This document shows, one piece after another, positions 32,651-34,905 of a stretch of DNA of 34,905 nucleotides. Made by a program: the position numbers and the translations under genes. This stretch comes from Larix sibirica (Eukaryota; Streptophyta; Pinopsida; Pinales; Pinaceae). The notes beneath the pieces are model-generated. The model worked only from the letters and a program-made list of their open reading frames with translations, was not told the origin of the DNA and made no database searches. How positions within the stretch are numbered: position 1 is the first letter of the stretch; each line of letters begins with the position of its first letter. The stretch lies in contig NWUY0305055190.1 of assembly GCA_004151065.3 (NCBI GenBank), positions 1 through 34,905 on the forward strand. The letters are read 5' to 3'.

Positions 32651-34905
32651 AGAACTTTGCGCAGAAAGATTTTCTCCCATGGAATAAACCCTTCTTTACT
32701 TCTTCAATTCACTGTATATATTATATATACATATTTTCATTTCCTCTTCATGAACACTGAGGTTTAAAGTAACGAAGGATATCTGTGGAAAGTGTTTAGA
32801 CTTAATAGGGAAAATTGGCCATTATAGTAACAGTGAAGACTAGTACACAAAAAACTACCAATCTTTCAGAAAATAAGCAGGTTTCGGATCAATTTCATAA
32901 TGTTATCAATATCTTTACACCATTCATCATTCGAAGGTAAGGAGCTATAATAAAACTGCTTCTCAATAAAGATGGGAAGTGAAAACCCTTGTTCATATTA
33001 CTGTAAAAAAATTTTACTATCAAAAAATAACATCAATGAGTAAAACAAGTATTATGTCAAATACAAGATGAGAAGATGAACTGATCTTTGAACTCCAGAA
33101 ATTATCTTATCCGAGGAACTGAACAAAGGAGAGCAACGTTCCACCCAACCATAGGCCATCCACAGACACTATTTATTTATATCTGAGATGCTACCCCTGA
33201 GCCAGACCATGATACCACTAGAGCGAAGTAGGACTCAGGGTTTCAATTTACCCAGGATACCAAACAACACTTAGGGTTTAAAGACTCAGAAATCATACTC
33301 AAAATTATATAATACACATATTACCAACCTCACCTAACACATAACAGTGCTCTTCGAGGTGTGCATGGATATTTTTACTTAGTATTCAGTCTGTCAAGTT
33401 AGTTTTACCAATCTAAAGGCTGTAACCACATAGGTACTCACAAATTCTGACTCATGCAACACTACCCGGTGCTCTTAGCATGATAATAGAGAAAGCCCTA
33501 TAACTTACTAACTGTCAGATTTCACTATATAAAGACAGTAGTACTCACTGGCATTCTGAAAATTAAGCTCACTTAAACTCAGTTGGCCGAATGACAGAGT
33601 AACAGTCTTAACCTTCTAGCAAGCTCTCAACTAGTTACAAACCTCAACTAGTCAACCACAATTCACTGACCAACCTCTGATCATCAGGAAATCTTCAAGC
33701 AACTCCAACAGTATCAATTTGAAATAGACCAAAAACTGATTCTCAAAACTCTTAAACAAAGAGACCTAATCTCGGTCATGACTTCCAGACTTCAAACTAG
33801 CCAACAAAAGAAATAGTACTAATCAGTACAACTGTAACAAAAGTCACCCCTGATAATCCTCAGTAACTCCCTACCAATTCGAGTTTCTTTCCCTTAATGA
33901 GAGTTCCTCCTGGCAGATTCATAGGAGGGAATTCAAGGCTAAAACAAAGTAGGTAGTGGCTACATACTAGGAAGTCGTTTCCTTCCACTACTTGTGTTCA
34001 TGAACATAGGATAAGGCTGTTTGACACATGGATCCTCTTAGAAACTCCTATATTTTCCCTACTCGTGGTATGATGGTCTCTTTCTTTTTGCTCTGTCTTG
34101 TTCATCCGGATTCCTTTCTTTATAGTATAAGCATGAATACAAGATTCACTTGCACCATGGTCTATGTCTCATGGTTACTTATTTTACAATATCAAGTACA
34201 TGAAAAATACATAGTTTATAAGGGTAGTTCTTTTGGAACATTACATCTTCATAGAAAAAAAGTAAGCGGAGTTACTGTGAAAATACTGAGCTCACATGGC
34301 GTTATATATTCTTATATTGGTAAACCCCAAACCCCAATACCAGACTGACCTCTTTATAAGAAAGAGGGTAGGTATACTTTTTCAATATACTATACGAGAC
34401 TAGACACTGATCCTATTGATGAAAAGGAAGCTATTTGAAAATCCCAGATATCCACACCAACTAAATTAATAATCTACTTCTTATCCATATCCTCTTGAAC
34501 CTTCTCATCATCATTGTTGCTCGGCCCTGGTATAGCCGCCTTTATCTCATGCATATCCTTCTTAATCCCCCAAAAGTGCTTGTTCATCATCAGGGATGAC
34601 GATAGCCCTTTTCACCTTGGACTATAACTCATTACTGGATGTGTCTCAGATGACAAGAAACCTCAATGAAAACCTGCTGAAGAAACAAAAGCAAGCAAGA
34701 TAGCTGTGGAGAGAGCATACTAGAATGCATTCCTACATGCCCTTTCAACAAACTAAGAGTCCGTCATGGGCTCTTCTTACGGCTCCTGGATTCAAGAGTG
34801 GGAGCTGAACATCTTTCCTCATCGGACTCACTTTGAAACTCCTCTACTCCATAATGGAAAAGGGACGAGACTTGAGTGTGCTTTATTATAAATGGAATTT
34901 CCATT
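32651..34905. other. A+T-rich, CpG-poor block, nuclear-like, origin unknown
   Basis: The composition changes toward A+T with few CpG. TATATAAAG occurs at 33527. On the minus strand TGGTATCATGG (33215-33205) shares its first eight bases with the initiator-Met tRNA primer site of plant LTR elements. A 106-codon frame (34028-34348, +) shows no domain. Near 34485-34570 the minus strand has a short open stretch (HFWGIKKDMHEIK and EKVQEDMDKK, ending in TAG) that I cannot assign. It may be transferred nuclear repeat DNA. Confidence 0.35.

Noticed and set aside
33205-33215. Initiator-tRNA primer-binding site on the minus strand (TGGTATCATGG)
   Set aside because: Only eight bases match the standard primer site. 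One such match is expected by chance in 70 kb of both strands, and no gag frame follows.
33190-33235. tRNA-like stretch (minus strand CTCTAGTGGTATCATGGTCTG)
   Set aside because: No acceptor pairing, no anticodon arm and no GGTTCRA T-arm could be made.

Overview
The window looks like intergenic DNA from a large, gene-poor seed-plant mitochondrial genome. I found no intact gene of known function, no rRNA, no tRNA with a convincing T-arm, and no CRISPR array. Three observations point to a plant mitochondrion. First, a 68-bp stretch at 15687-15754 matches my memory of the 5' part of plant mitochondrial cox1. Second, CpG is freely present in most of the window, unlike methylated plant nuclear DNA. 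Third, dozens of short degenerate repeats are interleaved with decayed plant LTR-retrotransposon pieces. Such gene deserts suggest one of the expanded mitogenomes (several conifers and a few angiosperms), but the species cannot be told from this sequence.

Layout. 1-7085: spacer with small degenerate repeats, an unsupported 161-codon ORF (5245-5730) and a short repeat family (6106-6610). 7086-9770: two decayed Ty1/copia fragments lying tail to tail, one on + (integrase end joined to late reverse transcriptase/RNase H, 7086-7860) and one on - (reverse transcriptase/RNase H, 8628-9770, with a possible LTR at 8290-8584). 9771-15686: spacer with direct repeats at 10866-11430 and two hairpins. 15687-15754: cox1 fragment. 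16804-17076: second cluster of the 6.1-6.6 kb repeat family, in the opposite orientation. 17077-20860: spacer. 20860-21950: Ty3/gypsy gag-pol fragment containing the retropepsin domain. 21951-32650: spacer with a degenerate array (24091-24640), an old ~1-kb-spaced duplication (26351/27330), small tandem repeats and a strong inverted repeat (30411-30477). 32650-34905: A+T-rich, nuclear-looking DNA of unknown origin.

Nothing here acts together as a pathway or operon. The window records insertion of nuclear-type retroelements, duplication of a native gene piece, and turnover by short repeats. All reading frames recognised by homology are broken. I did not find a new biological system. The best leads are the dispersed ~30-bp repeat family, the inverted repeat at 30.4 kb and the cox1 relic. 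All family assignments come from motif recognition by eye, with no database search.
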